This document shows positions 20,335 to 29,060 of a stretch of DNA of 64,000 nucleotides, in pieces (position 1 is the stretch's first letter; the number at the start of each line of letters is the position of its first letter). A program made the position numbers and the translations under genes. Source of the stretch: Myxococcaceae bacterium JPH2 (GTDB lineage: Bacteria; Myxococcota; Myxococcia; Myxococcales; Myxococcaceae); NCBI GenBank assembly GCA_016458225.1, contig JAEMGR010000003.1:558001-622000 (forward strand), written 5' to 3'. A model generated the notes under the pieces. That model was not told the origin of the DNA. It searched no databases and saw only the letters and a program-made list of their open reading frames with translations.

Positions 20335-21141
20335 TCAGAAGAAGAGCGTCAGCTTGGTGATGAAGAAGTCCGCCAGACACACCGCGACGGAGGTGATGGC
20401 CACCGTCTGCGTGGTGGCGCCGCCCACGCCTTCCGTTCCGCCCTGCACCGTCAGCCCCTTGAAGCACCCCACCAGCCCGATGATGAGGCCGAACACCGCG
20501 CCCTTCACGACGCCGGAGATGAAGTCGTTCATCAGCACCGAGTCCAGCGCGCCCTGGAAGAAGAGCTCCAGGGTGATGCCGTACTGCAGCCGCACCACCA
20601 GCCCGCCCGCGCACAGGCCCACCACGTCCGCGAACACCGTGAGCACGGGCATCACCAGCAGGCACGCTTGCACGCGCGGCACCACCAGCTTGCGCAGCGG
20701 ATCCGCGCCCAAGGCGCGAATGGCGTCCACCTGCTCCGTCACCGACATGGCGCCCAGCTCCGCCGCCATGCCGGAGCCGATGCGCGCGCCCACCGTGAGC
20801 GCGGTCAGCACCGGCGCCAGTTCGCGGAACAAGGTGAGCACGACCACGCGCCCCACCGTGTACTGCACGCCGAAGCGCGCCAGGAAGTAACCAAACTGCA
20901 GCGAGATGACGAGGCCCGCGAACGTCGCGGTGAGCAGCGCGATGGGCAGCGAGCGAACGCCCAGCGACTCCGTATGGTAGACGAGCGCGCTCCAGCTGTA
21001 CGGCGGGCGCACGGCGCGGCTGAACACCTGCCCCGTCATGCGCGTCAGCTCGCCCAAGGACTCCAGGCTCGCCCGCGCGCGCATGCCCAGCGGCAACCGC
21101 GACGCGAGCGAAACTGCGCCAGCCTCGACCTCCGAGTTCAT
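20335..21141 (-). CDS. mlaE: MlaE-type permease
   Basis: 268 residues with five to six membrane helices and the MlaE family signature ALLTATFAGLVISLQFGYFL plus EQVDAIRALGADPLRKLVVPRVQACLLVMPVL. The segment GARIGSGMAAELGAMSVTEQVDAIRALG is diagnostic of MlaE/YrbE. It forms the membrane channel of the lipid transporter. The start ATG overlaps the stop of the upstream lipoprotein gene by 4 bases, so all four genes form one operon. Confidence 0.95.
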   Translation of the reverse strand: MNSEVEAGAVSLASRLPLGMRARASLESLGELTRMTGQVFSRAVRPPYSWSALVYHTESLGVRSLPIALLTATFAGLVISLQFGYFLARFGVQYTVGRVVVLTLFRELAPVLTALTVGARIGSGMAAELGAMSVTEQVDAIRALGADPLRKLVVPRVQACLLVMPVLTVFADVVGLCAGGLVVRLQYGITLELFFQGALDSVLMNDFISGVVKGAVFGLIIGLVGCFKGLTVQGGTEGVGGATTQTVAITSVAVCLADFFITKLTLFF

Positions 21142-21641
21142 CGCTGGGGCTCCGTGTGGAAGCCCGCGAGCAATGCGTCGAAGTCCGCCATGCGCGCCTC
21201 GGCCTGTCCCGGGGGCGCCACGTAGGTGAAGTCGAAGACGCAGCCGTCCTTCTTCAACACCACCAACTCCAACTCCACCGGCACGCCGTCCAGCTTCGCC
21301 TCGTAGCGGCTGCGCAAAGCCTCACGCCCGTCCAGCGGAATGGTGCGCTGCGCGAGTTCCTGCCGCTCGGTGAAGCCCATCAGCAGGTGGCGCGTGAGCA
21401 CGGGCAAGGGCGGGTCATCGTGGCCCTTGCAGGTGGAGTTCACCGACAATACCCGGCCCGTCTCCGCGCGCTCCGCGAAGGCCAGGTCATTGTCATTGAA
21501 ATAGACCCGCTGCCAATCCTTGGACACCTCGCCCACGCGATAGCGAACGTCTGACTTCTGCAACACGGAGTCCTCGAAGCTCACGTGCCGACAGCCCGTG
21601 AGCGAGGCGAGCAGCACGAGCATCCCCAGCGTCCGCGACAT
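21138..21641 (-). CDS. Lipoprotein, first gene of the mla operon
   Basis: 167 residues from ATG 21641; the frame is open further upstream but the signal peptide (MSRTLGMLVLLASLTG-Cys17) fixes this start. The mature part is mixed alpha/beta (VSKDWQRVYFNDNDLAFAERAET, PVELELVVLKKDGCVFDFTYVAPPGQAEARMADFDALLAGF) with no family I can name. Cysteines in NSTCKGHD and KKDGCVFD could form a disulfide. Translational coupling to mlaE suggests a role in the lipid pathway, perhaps as an outer-membrane partner, but this is inference. Confidence 0.82.
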   Translation of the reverse strand: MSRTLGMLVLLASLTGCRHVSFEDSVLQKSDVRYRVGEVSKDWQRVYFNDNDLAFAERAETGRVLSVNSTCKGHDDPPLPVLTRHLLMGFTERQELAQRTIPLDGREALRSRYEAKLDGVPVELELVVLKKDGCVFDFTYVAPPGQAEARMADFDALLAGFHTEPQR

Positions 21642-22058
21642 GGCACCGTTCTTCGGCAGTCCCGAGTCTCCCGGCCCGACGTCGGAGTCATGGTGCAGCG
21701 GCGGCGCAACCGCAAGGAATTCGTGCGCACAAACGTCCACTTCCCCGCCGAGCCCACACGACCTGCGCCCGTCTCCTTCCTCGCCTTACCTCGCGGGAGT
21801 GCGCTGCATTCCCACGCGCGCGCCGCGCCGCTCTCCCGCTGCGTCCCCGGTCGGTCACGTTGAGTGGCGGCGCACAGGGAGTCCCGCGCCAGGGATGAAC
21901 TCCCCATGTTCGTGCCAGGGCGTGGACTCGTGACGCGAGGTGGCGCGCGGCGTCCTGTCAGCGACGCCTGGCTTCGACGGGCGGCGCCCTGTCAGCGACG
22001 CCTGGCTTCGACGGGCGGCGCCCTGTCAGCGACGCCTGGCTTCGAAAGGAGGCACATC
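21642..22058. other. Divergent intergenic region carrying the tandem repeat
   Basis: About 417 bases between the mla operon and the small membrane protein gene. The right third consists of the 34-bp tandem repeat listed separately. The rest (21642-21950) is moderately GC-rich, contains no convincing gene, and should hold the mla operon promoter. Confidence 0.4.
21954..22046. repeat. 34-bp direct tandem repeat, 2.7 copies
   Basis: Exact head-to-tail copies start at 21954, 21988 and 22022. The first two are full 34-mers. The third keeps the first 24 bases (CCTGTCAGCGACGCCTGGCT and the next four) before running straight into the AAAGGAGG ribosome site of the gene at 22059. There are no spacers, so it is not a CRISPR. 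It may act as an operator array or in mRNA leader structure, or it may simply be a recent duplication. Confidence 0.9.
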
Positions 22059-22442
22059 ATGGATGGCGGACTCGCGGTGTTCGGCTTCGGGTTGTTCCTG
22101 CTGTCGATCGCCAACCTGTATGCGCGCAGCGCGTTCTGGCTCGCGTGGTCCACGCTGGCGCTGGCACTCATCGCGATGGGCATGGCCTTCAGCGAGTCGA
22201 AGCGGCTGCGTGAGTGGTCGCTGGGTATCGCCGTGGCGCTCGGCGTGCTGACCCTGGTGGCGCTGGTGAGCGGGACCGCGTGGTGGCTGACCCTGGCGAC
22301 GTTCTTGTTCGCCGCGGCCTTCGGCATCCTGTGGGCGGAGTACCGCTTCGCCTACTTCGAGCACGTCTCGCCCACGGAGGCACACGCCTCGGAGCGGCGC
22401 TTCCACGTGCACTGGCCCTGGCACCGGCGGCACACCGCCTGA
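22059..22442 (+). CDS. Small four-helix membrane protein
   Basis: 127 residues from ATG 22059, chosen because a perfect AAAGGAGG lies six bases upstream; the frame is open before it but is only repeat sequence. Four hydrophobic helices are visible (GLAVFGFGLFLLSIANLYA, FWLAWSTLALALIAMGMAF, WSLGIAVALGVLTLVALV, WWLTLATFLFAAAFGILWAEY). They are followed by a His-rich basic tail (FHVHWPWHRRH). The layout recalls SPW-repeat-type integral membrane proteins, without a firm match. It converges with recF, leaving a 3-base gap. The function is unknown. Confidence 0.75.
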   Translation: MDGGLAVFGFGLFLLSIANLYARSAFWLAWSTLALALIAMGMAFSESKRLREWSLGIAVALGVLTLVALVSGTAWWLTLATFLFAAAFGILWAEYRFAYFEHVSPTEAHASERRFHVHWPWHRRHTA

Positions 22443-22445
22443 GCG

Positions 22446-23579
22446 TCAGGGGGGCGTGGCCTCGAGGCCCTCGCGCACCTGGCCCGTGCTCACGGAGAGC
22501 CAGAGGGTGTCCTGCGCCGCGGCGGCGTGCACCAGCGACGCATCCGTCGTGGTGAGGAACACCTGCGCGCCACTCTTCGCCAGGTAGTTCATGAGGTACG
22601 CGTTGCGCTCGGGGTCCAGCTCGCTCGACACATCGTCGAGCAGGAGCAGCGGCAGGAAGCCCGTGGCGCCCTCCAGGTTTTCGATCTCCGCGATCTTCCA
22701 CCCGAGCACCAGGGCGCGCTGTTGTCCCTGGCTCGCGTAGGCGCGCGCGCTGCGACCGCCGAGCGTCACCGTGACATCGTCCGCGTGCGGCCCCACCGAC
22801 GTGAAGCCTCGCTCCAGGTCCCGGCGGATGCGCGCGGTCAGGGCCTCGCGCAGCGCACTGGCGAGCGCGGCCTCGTCCGCTTGGGAGAAGTCTCCGCTCA
22901 GGTGCGCCGGGTGATAGCCATACACGGCGGGATCCACGGTGCGACCAATCGACGCGAACGTGGCCTGGGCGCGGGGCGCCAGCTCGGCCATCAGGGCCCG
23001 GCGCCTCGCGTAGATGCGCGCGCCAGCCTTCGCGAGTGTCTCGTCGTAGGCCTCCAGGTAGGCGGCCTCCACGGACGGTCCTTCGCGCAGCAGGCGGTTG
23101 CGGTTCTTGAGCGCGCGCGCGTACTCGCGGCTCTCGCGGAGGAAGGCGGGGAAGCGGTTGAACACCGCGCGGTCCAGGAACGTGCGCCGCGCCTCCGGCC
23201 CGCCCTTGATGACCTCCAGGTCATCCGGCGTGAAGGCCACCACGGACACGCCGCCGAAGTAGTCCTCCAGGCTCGCGGCCTTCTTGCCGTCCACGAAGGC
23301 CTGGCGCGTGCCACCGCCGACCTCCACGGAGATCTCCCGCTCGGCGCCCTTGAGGAGGAAGCGGCCCGTCACCCGAGCGTTGGACGCGCCCCACCGCACC
23401 AACTCCGACAGCCGTCCCGCGCGCAGGGGCTTGAGGGTGGCCAGAAAGTAGAGCGCCTCCAGCAGGTTCGTCTTGCCCTGCCCGTTCTGACCCACGGCGA
23501 TGGTCGCGTGGGTGCTGGGGAGGAGCTGCACCTGAGAGAGGTTGCGGAAGTCTTGAAGCTGAAGCCCGAGGAGACGCAA
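22446..23579 (-). CDS. recF: DNA replication/repair protein RecF
   Basis: 377 residues. It is an SMC-like ATPase that loads RecA at gaps with RecO and RecR. It opens with LRLLGLQLQDFRNLSQVQL, has Walker A GQNGQGKT (30-37), the family segment VVAFTPDDLEVIKGGPEARRTFLDRAVF, YASQGQQRALVLGWKIAE (signature) and Walker B LPLLLLDDVSSELDPER. The frame is open far upstream, but the preceding gene stops at 23591, so TTG 23579 is the natural start. It gives normal RecF length. It follows the membrane protein gene by 11 bases and is probably transcribed with it, an unusual partner for recF. Confidence 0.95.
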   Translation of the reverse strand: MRLLGLQLQDFRNLSQVQLLPSTHATIAVGQNGQGKTNLLEALYFLATLKPLRAGRLSELVRWGASNARVTGRFLLKGAEREISVEVGGGTRQAFVDGKKAASLEDYFGGVSVVAFTPDDLEVIKGGPEARRTFLDRAVFNRFPAFLRESREYARALKNRNRLLREGPSVEAAYLEAYDETLAKAGARIYARRRALMAELAPRAQATFASIGRTVDPAVYGYHPAHLSGDFSQADEAALASALREALTARIRRDLERGFTSVGPHADDVTVTLGGRSARAYASQGQQRALVLGWKIAEIENLEGATGFLPLLLLDDVSSELDPERNAYLMNYLAKSGAQVFLTTTDASLVHAAAAQDTLWLSVSTGQVREGLEATPP

Positions 23580-23590
23580 GCCGGCCCACC

Positions 23591-25189
23591 CTACTGCGAT
23601 TCGATGCGACAGATGCGCTCGCGTGACAACCCCCGCGCGCGGACCCAGTCCTCCAGTGCGGCGTCCAGGCGCGCGGCCGACGACGCGTCGAACCGCGTGG
23701 TGTCCTCCAGTCGCCATCCCCGCGGCACGTTGCCGGAGTATCCGTTCACGGTGGGCACGCCCGACTCCATCGCGGCCCAGATGGCGTCCACCTGATACCG
23801 CCAGAACGGCCAGTCCCCGGACGTCGGGGTGTAGATGAAGCTGTCGCAGCCGGAGGGGATGCGCGCGGCGAGCGCTCGAATCGCCGCACGGGAAGCGAAG
23901 CGATCGAACGTCGGGCCCGTCAGGCCCTGCTCCAGCAGACAGAGCGCCCCGAGCCCCACCGCCAGCGCCACGCGCCCCGCCTCCCACTGACGCTGAAGGA
24001 ACAGCGCGAGCCCCACGGATGCGGGCACGAGCAGCCACAACCCCATGCGCGCCACCGCGCGGATCGCCGAGGCGCCGGGCACGACGTGGAAGATGAGCTC
24101 CCACGGCATGATGCCGCCCGCGTAGCGCGTGGAAAGCAGGATCGTCACCACGGTGACGAGCATCAGCAAGCGGATCCCTGGGCGGCTGCGTGCCTTCCAC
24201 AGCCCCACCGCGGCCACTCCCGTGGTGATGAGCCCCAAGCCGAGCCGCTGCTCCCAGGGAACAGGGAGCCGCTGAAAGCGCACGAAGGGGTTGGTCCAGC
24301 CATACAGCCAGCTGTCCTGGCCCAGATAGAACCAGCTCCAGAAGCGAGGAATCATCGACTGGGCTTCGGAGAAGTCACGCAGGCCGACCTCGCGAATGAC
24401 CTGTCGCGAGTGGAGGACCAGCGGCGCGAGCACGGCGAGGCCCACGACGCCGAAGAGCACGAGCGCGGGCGCATGCGTGCGAAGCGCGGACAGCAAGCGG
24501 GGGCGCAGGTCGCGCAGACAGAGCGCGACGATGGCCGAGAGGAGCAGGAAGAAGAACAGGAACCAGCCCCAGTAGAAGCCCGCATAGAGCTGCGCCACGC
24601 CGGATCCGACGAGCAGGGCGGCCCACGGAATGCCCTGCCGGCGACTCATCTCCGGGCGAAGCAGCGCGAGCACGGCCGCGATGGCCAGGAGGGGATAGAA
24701 CTGGGCGATGAGCTGAGGATGGTTGGCTTGGTTGATGCGTGACGCGCCGATGGTGAAGAGGATGGCGCCCATCACGGAGGGCCCCAGGCGCAGGCCCAAG
24801 GGTCGAGCGAGGCACCACGCCGCGACCAGGAAGTTGAGGGACGCCATGGTCAGACACCACGCTTGCCAGGCGAGGTCTTCATCCAGGCCCACCGCGCGCC
24901 AGACCCAATAAGCGGGAGCCACGCCGAGCAACACGTCCGAGTACGCGGCGGCATTGGGCGCCGGGTGGAACATGTTCGGGTCCCAGAAGCTGGCGTCGGC
25001 GGGGGCACCGGTGACATGCCGCCAGCCGTGTTCGAGGACGTAGTGGTTGAAGCGGACGTCGCCCTCGTCGCCTTGCATGAGCCGCAGCCCGGAGAAGATG
25101 ACCGGGTGCTGTGAGACCAGGAGCGCCACTGCCCAACCAGCGACGACGAGCAAGGCGCGACGGGTGTGGGACGAGGAGGACAGGCTCAT
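23591..25189 (-). CDS. Polytopic membrane protein, GT-C/YfhO-like
   Basis: 532 residues with about eleven hydrophobic helices. The first periplasmic loop (GDEGDVRFNHYVLEHGWRH then DASFWDPNMFHPAPNAAAYSD) resembles the acidic first loop of GT-C lipid-linked glycosyltransferases. The C-terminal soluble part (GCDSFIYTPTSGDWPFWRYQVDAIWAAMESGVPTVNGYSGNVP) is typical of the large membrane proteins related to YfhO/DUF6044-like sugar transferases. I infer a lipid-linked sugar transferase or cell-surface glycan protein, without a known substrate. ATG 25189 follows a GAGGA ribosome site. recF lies immediately downstream. Confidence 0.75.
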   Translation of the reverse strand: MSLSSSSHTRRALLVVAGWAVALLVSQHPVIFSGLRLMQGDEGDVRFNHYVLEHGWRHVTGAPADASFWDPNMFHPAPNAAAYSDVLLGVAPAYWVWRAVGLDEDLAWQAWCLTMASLNFLVAAWCLARPLGLRLGPSVMGAILFTIGASRINQANHPQLIAQFYPLLAIAAVLALLRPEMSRRQGIPWAALLVGSGVAQLYAGFYWGWFLFFFLLLSAIVALCLRDLRPRLLSALRTHAPALVLFGVVGLAVLAPLVLHSRQVIREVGLRDFSEAQSMIPRFWSWFYLGQDSWLYGWTNPFVRFQRLPVPWEQRLGLGLITTGVAAVGLWKARSRPGIRLLMLVTVVTILLSTRYAGGIMPWELIFHVVPGASAIRAVARMGLWLLVPASVGLALFLQRQWEAGRVALAVGLGALCLLEQGLTGPTFDRFASRAAIRALAARIPSGCDSFIYTPTSGDWPFWRYQVDAIWAAMESGVPTVNGYSGNVPRGWRLEDTTRFDASSAARLDAALEDWVRARGLSRERICRIESQ

Positions 25190-25245
25190 GACAGCCGGAC
25201 CGTTAACACAAGGCGGCCCTCACGGTCCCGGGCTACGACAAGCCC

Positions 25246-25842
25246 TCAAGGACTTCCCGCATCCCCTCTAAGACGAGGGTTCGGCGCGACAATTGGGGCA
25301 ACGCTCTCGCCCGGGACAAGCAATTCGGTGCTGCCATCAGACATCGCAGGTCCCGCGTCGGGCGACACCGTGCCCCCATCGCCATGGGTCCCCGCGAACC
25401 AGGTCGCATCGTCCTCATCGAGGCCATCCACGATCCGTCGGAGAATGCGGCCATCCGTTCCGATGGCGTACTTCGCACCCGAGTCCATCGCCGGGAACCG
25501 GCGCCCGCACGCCGCCAGATTCTCCTCGATGAAAATGAAGATGACGTCCCCTTTGCGGATGACCCGGTATGTCTGGGCCTCCATCCGATTCGCGCACGAT
25601 GCGGCGCGAGTGCCGGGAGGGAACAGGTCGTTCGCCGCGATGACCATGGCACGCAGGACATCTCCGTCGAGCGCATAGGACACACCGGGCTTCCCACGGA
25701 GATGGCCTCAGCCTCCGACTCCACAGGAAAGACCACGAACCTGTCATTCACCACGGCCGCGGACAGTGGCTCTGGACGTCGCGCGCAAGCGCTCACACTC
25801 GCCATGAGCATGAGGAACAGTCCCCCCAGAGAGCGCGACACG
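25246..25842 (-). pseudogene. Lipoprotein gene with apparent one-base frameshift
   Basis: The N-terminal part is in one frame: signal peptide GGLFLMLMASVSA-Cys, then AAVVNDRFVVFPVESEAEA (GTG 25842, or TTG 25859). The rest is in another frame, ending at 25246: GKPGVSYALDGDVLRAMVIAANDLF, then MEAQTYRVIRKGDVIFIFIEENLAACGRRF and ILRRIVDGLDEDDATW. Adding one C at the GGCC at 25704-25707 would join them as EAEA-HLRGKPGVSYAL. Each half has coding character only in its own frame, so this is a frameshifted gene or a sequencing error. I recognise no family. It directly follows the JAB-motif lipoprotein and is less GC-rich than the neighbours. Confidence 0.7.
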
Positions 25843-25845
25843 GGT

Positions 25846-26591
25846 CTATTGGGGCTCAAGGCGATAGGGCCTCTCGTTGATCCAAGTCACGATACCGTGC
25901 ACATCCAGCTTCCACTGCCCCTGTTGCCGTATCCAAAGCATCATCTCGCGCGTAGCGGGAACGCACTGGTAGAACCCATCGCACGTCGGCGCCGCAGGGT
26001 CTTGCGATTTTGAGAAGAACGCGATGATGGAAAGGCGAACCTTTCCATTTCGCGTCTTCACCTCCCAATCATGAACGCCTGCCATGGCCTCGATGAACCG
26101 AAGGTCGTTCGCGGAAAGTCGTGTGCCGAATGGATGATTGTGCAACGCGAAGATGTGTTTGAGCCGATCTGCCGAGTACCGCGGGTCATCCACAAACGGA
26201 GGGAGCGCACAACTGCGCATTCCGCTGACGAAGTCCCCCGGACCTGACTGGTCCGCCAACATGCTCATCTCATAGAGTTCGCTGGGCGTGTAATACAACC
26301 AAGCGCAATACTCTGTCGCTGCACGCCGAGCCACGTCGGGCGATGAGTCTTGTAGATGAACGACCGTAGCGTTCGGCTTCGACAAGATGAGCGGGCATGC
26401 TGCATCGAGAGCAGCCGCATAAGACTCGAATGGCCCGAAGTTCTTCATGGGCCCGGAATATGCGCTCCATCTGAATTGGGTCCTGGACGCCAAACTCCCT
26501 CAATGGCGGTGGGAGCTGAGCAGCCAAACCCTACCGCCAACAATGCACCCAGGAGGCACAGTCGGGCGACGACACGACATCGTGGATTCAC
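25846..26591 (-). pseudogene. JAB/JAMM-motif lipoprotein with apparent one-base frameshift
   Basis: A lipoprotein signal peptide begins at GTG 26591 (RLCLLGALLAVGFG-Cys) and its frame stops at 26445. The main domain is in another frame, ending at 25846. One extra base in the GGGCCC run near 26448-26454 would join PNSDGAHIPGP to MKNFGPFESYAAAL. The domain contains IFALHNHPFGTRLSANDL, which fits the JAMM metallopeptidase pattern His-x-His-Pro, Ser, Asp, with a possible upstream Glu in LYEMSM. Without the frameshift it would be about 248 residues, exported and membrane-anchored. Codon use is clearly less GC-rich than the neighbours, hinting at transfer. A shorter cytoplasmic form from TTG 26493 is possible. 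Confidence 0.65.
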
Positions 26592-26639
26592 GCCATTGCC
26601 AGTAGCACACGGCACCATTGGAACCCCAGGCTGTCCCGG

Positions 26640-29060
26640 CTATCGCTTCGCCGTGCCCAGTCGGTACACGTAGCCTGTGTGGGTGAAGAGGTAGAGCGTC
26701 TCCGTGCCGCTCGGGTCCTTCACTACGTCGATGCTGGCTCCGGTCAGTCCATCCGCGGGCAGACCGGCCGGTGCGTCCAGCGCCTTCCAGCGCAGCAACC
26801 CCTGCTTCCCGTCCGAGCGCTTCGAGACCTCCGTCGCCGCGTAGAGCCGATGCTCCGTCAACGCCACCGGCCACCCCGCCAGCGATGCATACCCCACCAC
26901 CCGCTCTCCCTCCTGCAACGGCTCCGTCAGCGGCAGTCCCGCCGGCAGGCGCAAGACCAATCCATCTCGCAATCCCACGCGCCCATAGCTGACTCCCACT
27001 CCGTCCAGACTCCACACCGCCACCGGCTCGCCCGTGCCCAGGGGCAGCGGCGTCAGCGCCCACTTGCCGTCGGCAGCTTGCGTGAACTCGAACAGGCTGC
27101 GTCCCGTGGCCAACCACCCGCGCACGCGCGGCGACGCGGTCCCCGTGAAGCTCACCGTCCTATCTCTCGCGAGCGAGCGCACCGGGAAGCCTGGCTCCGG
27201 CGTCAACCGTGGCAACAACCCGGGCAACTGCTTGGGCTCCGCCCCCAACGCAGACAGGTCCTGCTCCAACACATACACCTGATCATTCGCGCTGATGACC
27301 AGCGAGGCCTTGCCGTTCTCCGACAGGCCCTGCCCCAAGAAAGGCCCCGTGGCCGGCTCTCCACTCGGCGCCAACAAGGGCGGCCCATACCCCACGCCCA
27401 ACGTCCCCACCCCGGCCCCGTCCCGCTGCAAGCGCACCAGGTGCCCCGAGTCCTCCACCAACCAACCCGACACCCCTTCAATCAACGCCCCCAACCTGCG
27501 CGGCTCCGACGCGCCCAGGTCCGAGGGCGGCACCACGGACAAGCCCACTCGCGCTGGCTCGCTCAGGTCCGGGAGATCCAACGCGAAGTAATCCCGCGTC
27601 ACCGTCAGCAGTCCCCCCGCGAACGGCGCGGCGCCCATCGGCACTCGGTCCAGATACAGCGGACGCAGCGTGGACAACGTGTGCCCACCCCAGAGCTGCC
27701 CGTGCGTTCCTCCCAGCCACGCGCCCGTGCCCGAGGTCGTATCCACCGCGCCCGGCCGCACGTCATGGCCCGCGCTCCCGTCCTGGCTCGCGACCTCGGA
27801 GAAGTCCACCGGCGCGTCCAATGACTGGCGCTTGCACGTGTCCAGCGGCGACACCACCGAGGACGCCACCACGCGAAACAAGCTCCGAGAGCCCTGCGAC
27901 GACCGACACAACACCTCGACGCTCATCGTCCCCTCCGACACCGGAGAGAACGTGATCAGCTTCCCATCCGCGCACGGCGCGCAGTCATCCCAGGCGCGCT
28001 CGAACACGGGCCCCTGCGCCGTCCGACGCAGCCCCCACGTGCTCAGCACGTCTCGATTCCCCACCGGCCGCCGCACCGCCCACAGCGCGCCGCTCTCGCT
28101 GTGGCGCATCAGCCAGTCCTCGCGCGGCGGGCTCTCCGGCCCACCGCTCGAAATGGGGTCCTCCGGGTTCATCACCCGCCACGCGCCGGGGAGCCCTGTC
28201 GCGCTCGGCGGCGTGCGCCAGAAGAAGAACTCGGGCGTGACCACCACCGGCACCGTCACCGCGGGGTCCTCGCCTCCATCGCGACGCCCTGGCAGCGTCA
28301 ACAGCGCCGACGACACCGGCCGCACGTCCATGTACCGCACCAGCCCCGCCGAGCCCGGACACGGCGGCAGCGGCGTGACGCCACACAACACCGGCCCCGC
28401 GTCCGCGCCCACATCCAGACTGCCCGGATACGCCTGATACGTGCCCGAGGACAGGTCCACCTCGCCTGCCGAGAAGCCCTTGCCCAACGCGGCCATCACC
28501 TCTCGGCCACCCGCGCCCGGAGAGACGCGCAGCGCACGCAGCCCCGTCACTCGGGTGTCCTCTGGACCGAACGTGAGCTGGCCCGCGCTCGCCTCCAGCG
28601 TCCCCATCCGCACGCTTCCTTGCGCCGTGAGCAGGGCCACGCGGTCCCCCGCGAACGCGACCGTGTCTCCCAGCTCCGCGTTGGAGAGAACCGACCGAGC
28701 CACGCGACCGTTGGTGACGAAGACACCGCCGTCCGTGTAGCCCACCAACACCTGCACACCGCGCGGGTCATACGCCACCACCCGAGCCTCACCGTCGAGC
28801 CGCTCCGGATACCGCCGCGCCACCGCGAAGCTCGGCGGCTCGCCCAGCGACACCGACTCGGCGCCGTCCTCCTGACAGCGACTGTCGATGCCACACCGCC
28901 ACGCGGGAGGACACGCCGTATCCCGCGTCTCCACCGCCTGCGTGAAGTCACACGGATAGGGATTGCCCGCGTCCACCTTCAAGCCGCCCGAGCACGCCAC
29001 CGCCACCGCGAGCGCGCCCACCGCCACGCCCAGCCCCACCAGTCCCCGCCCCGCGCTCAT
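26640..29060 (-). CDS. Large lipoprotein, probable beta-propeller
   Basis: 806 residues with signal peptide and lipobox (VAVGALAVAVA-Cys23). A Cys-rich N-terminal stretch follows (YPCDFTQAVETRDTACPPAWRCGIDSRCQ), typical of myxobacterial surface lipoproteins. Many strand-turn segments then recur (VVAYDPRGVQVLVGYTDGGVFVTNG, DTVAFAGDRVALLTAQGSV, LYLFTHTGYVYRLG at the end), as in multi-bladed beta-propellers. I cannot name a family. It overlaps the CsgG/TolB-like gene by 4 bases, so the two proteins are made together. It is probably exposed in the periplasm or on the outer membrane. Confidence 0.8.
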   Translation of the reverse strand: MSAGRGLVGLGVAVGALAVAVACSGGLKVDAGNPYPCDFTQAVETRDTACPPAWRCGIDSRCQEDGAESVSLGEPPSFAVARRYPERLDGEARVVAYDPRGVQVLVGYTDGGVFVTNGRVARSVLSNAELGDTVAFAGDRVALLTAQGSVRMGTLEASAGQLTFGPEDTRVTGLRALRVSPGAGGREVMAALGKGFSAGEVDLSSGTYQAYPGSLDVGADAGPVLCGVTPLPPCPGSAGLVRYMDVRPVSSALLTLPGRRDGGEDPAVTVPVVVTPEFFFWRTPPSATGLPGAWRVMNPEDPISSGGPESPPREDWLMRHSESGALWAVRRPVGNRDVLSTWGLRRTAQGPVFERAWDDCAPCADGKLITFSPVSEGTMSVEVLCRSSQGSRSLFRVVASSVVSPLDTCKRQSLDAPVDFSEVASQDGSAGHDVRPGAVDTTSGTGAWLGGTHGQLWGGHTLSTLRPLYLDRVPMGAAPFAGGLLTVTRDYFALDLPDLSEPARVGLSVVPPSDLGASEPRRLGALIEGVSGWLVEDSGHLVRLQRDGAGVGTLGVGYGPPLLAPSGEPATGPFLGQGLSENGKASLVISANDQVYVLEQDLSALGAEPKQLPGLLPRLTPEPGFPVRSLARDRTVSFTGTASPRVRGWLATGRSLFEFTQAADGKWALTPLPLGTGEPVAVWSLDGVGVSYGRVGLRDGLVLRLPAGLPLTEPLQEGERVVGYASLAGWPVALTEHRLYAATEVSKRSDGKQGLLRWKALDAPAGLPADGLTGASIDVVKDPSGTETLYLFTHTGYVYRLGTAKR

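Noticed and set aside
21954-22046. CRISPR array
   Set aside because: The 34-bp repeats are directly adjacent with no spacers, no cas genes are near, and there are fewer than three full copies.
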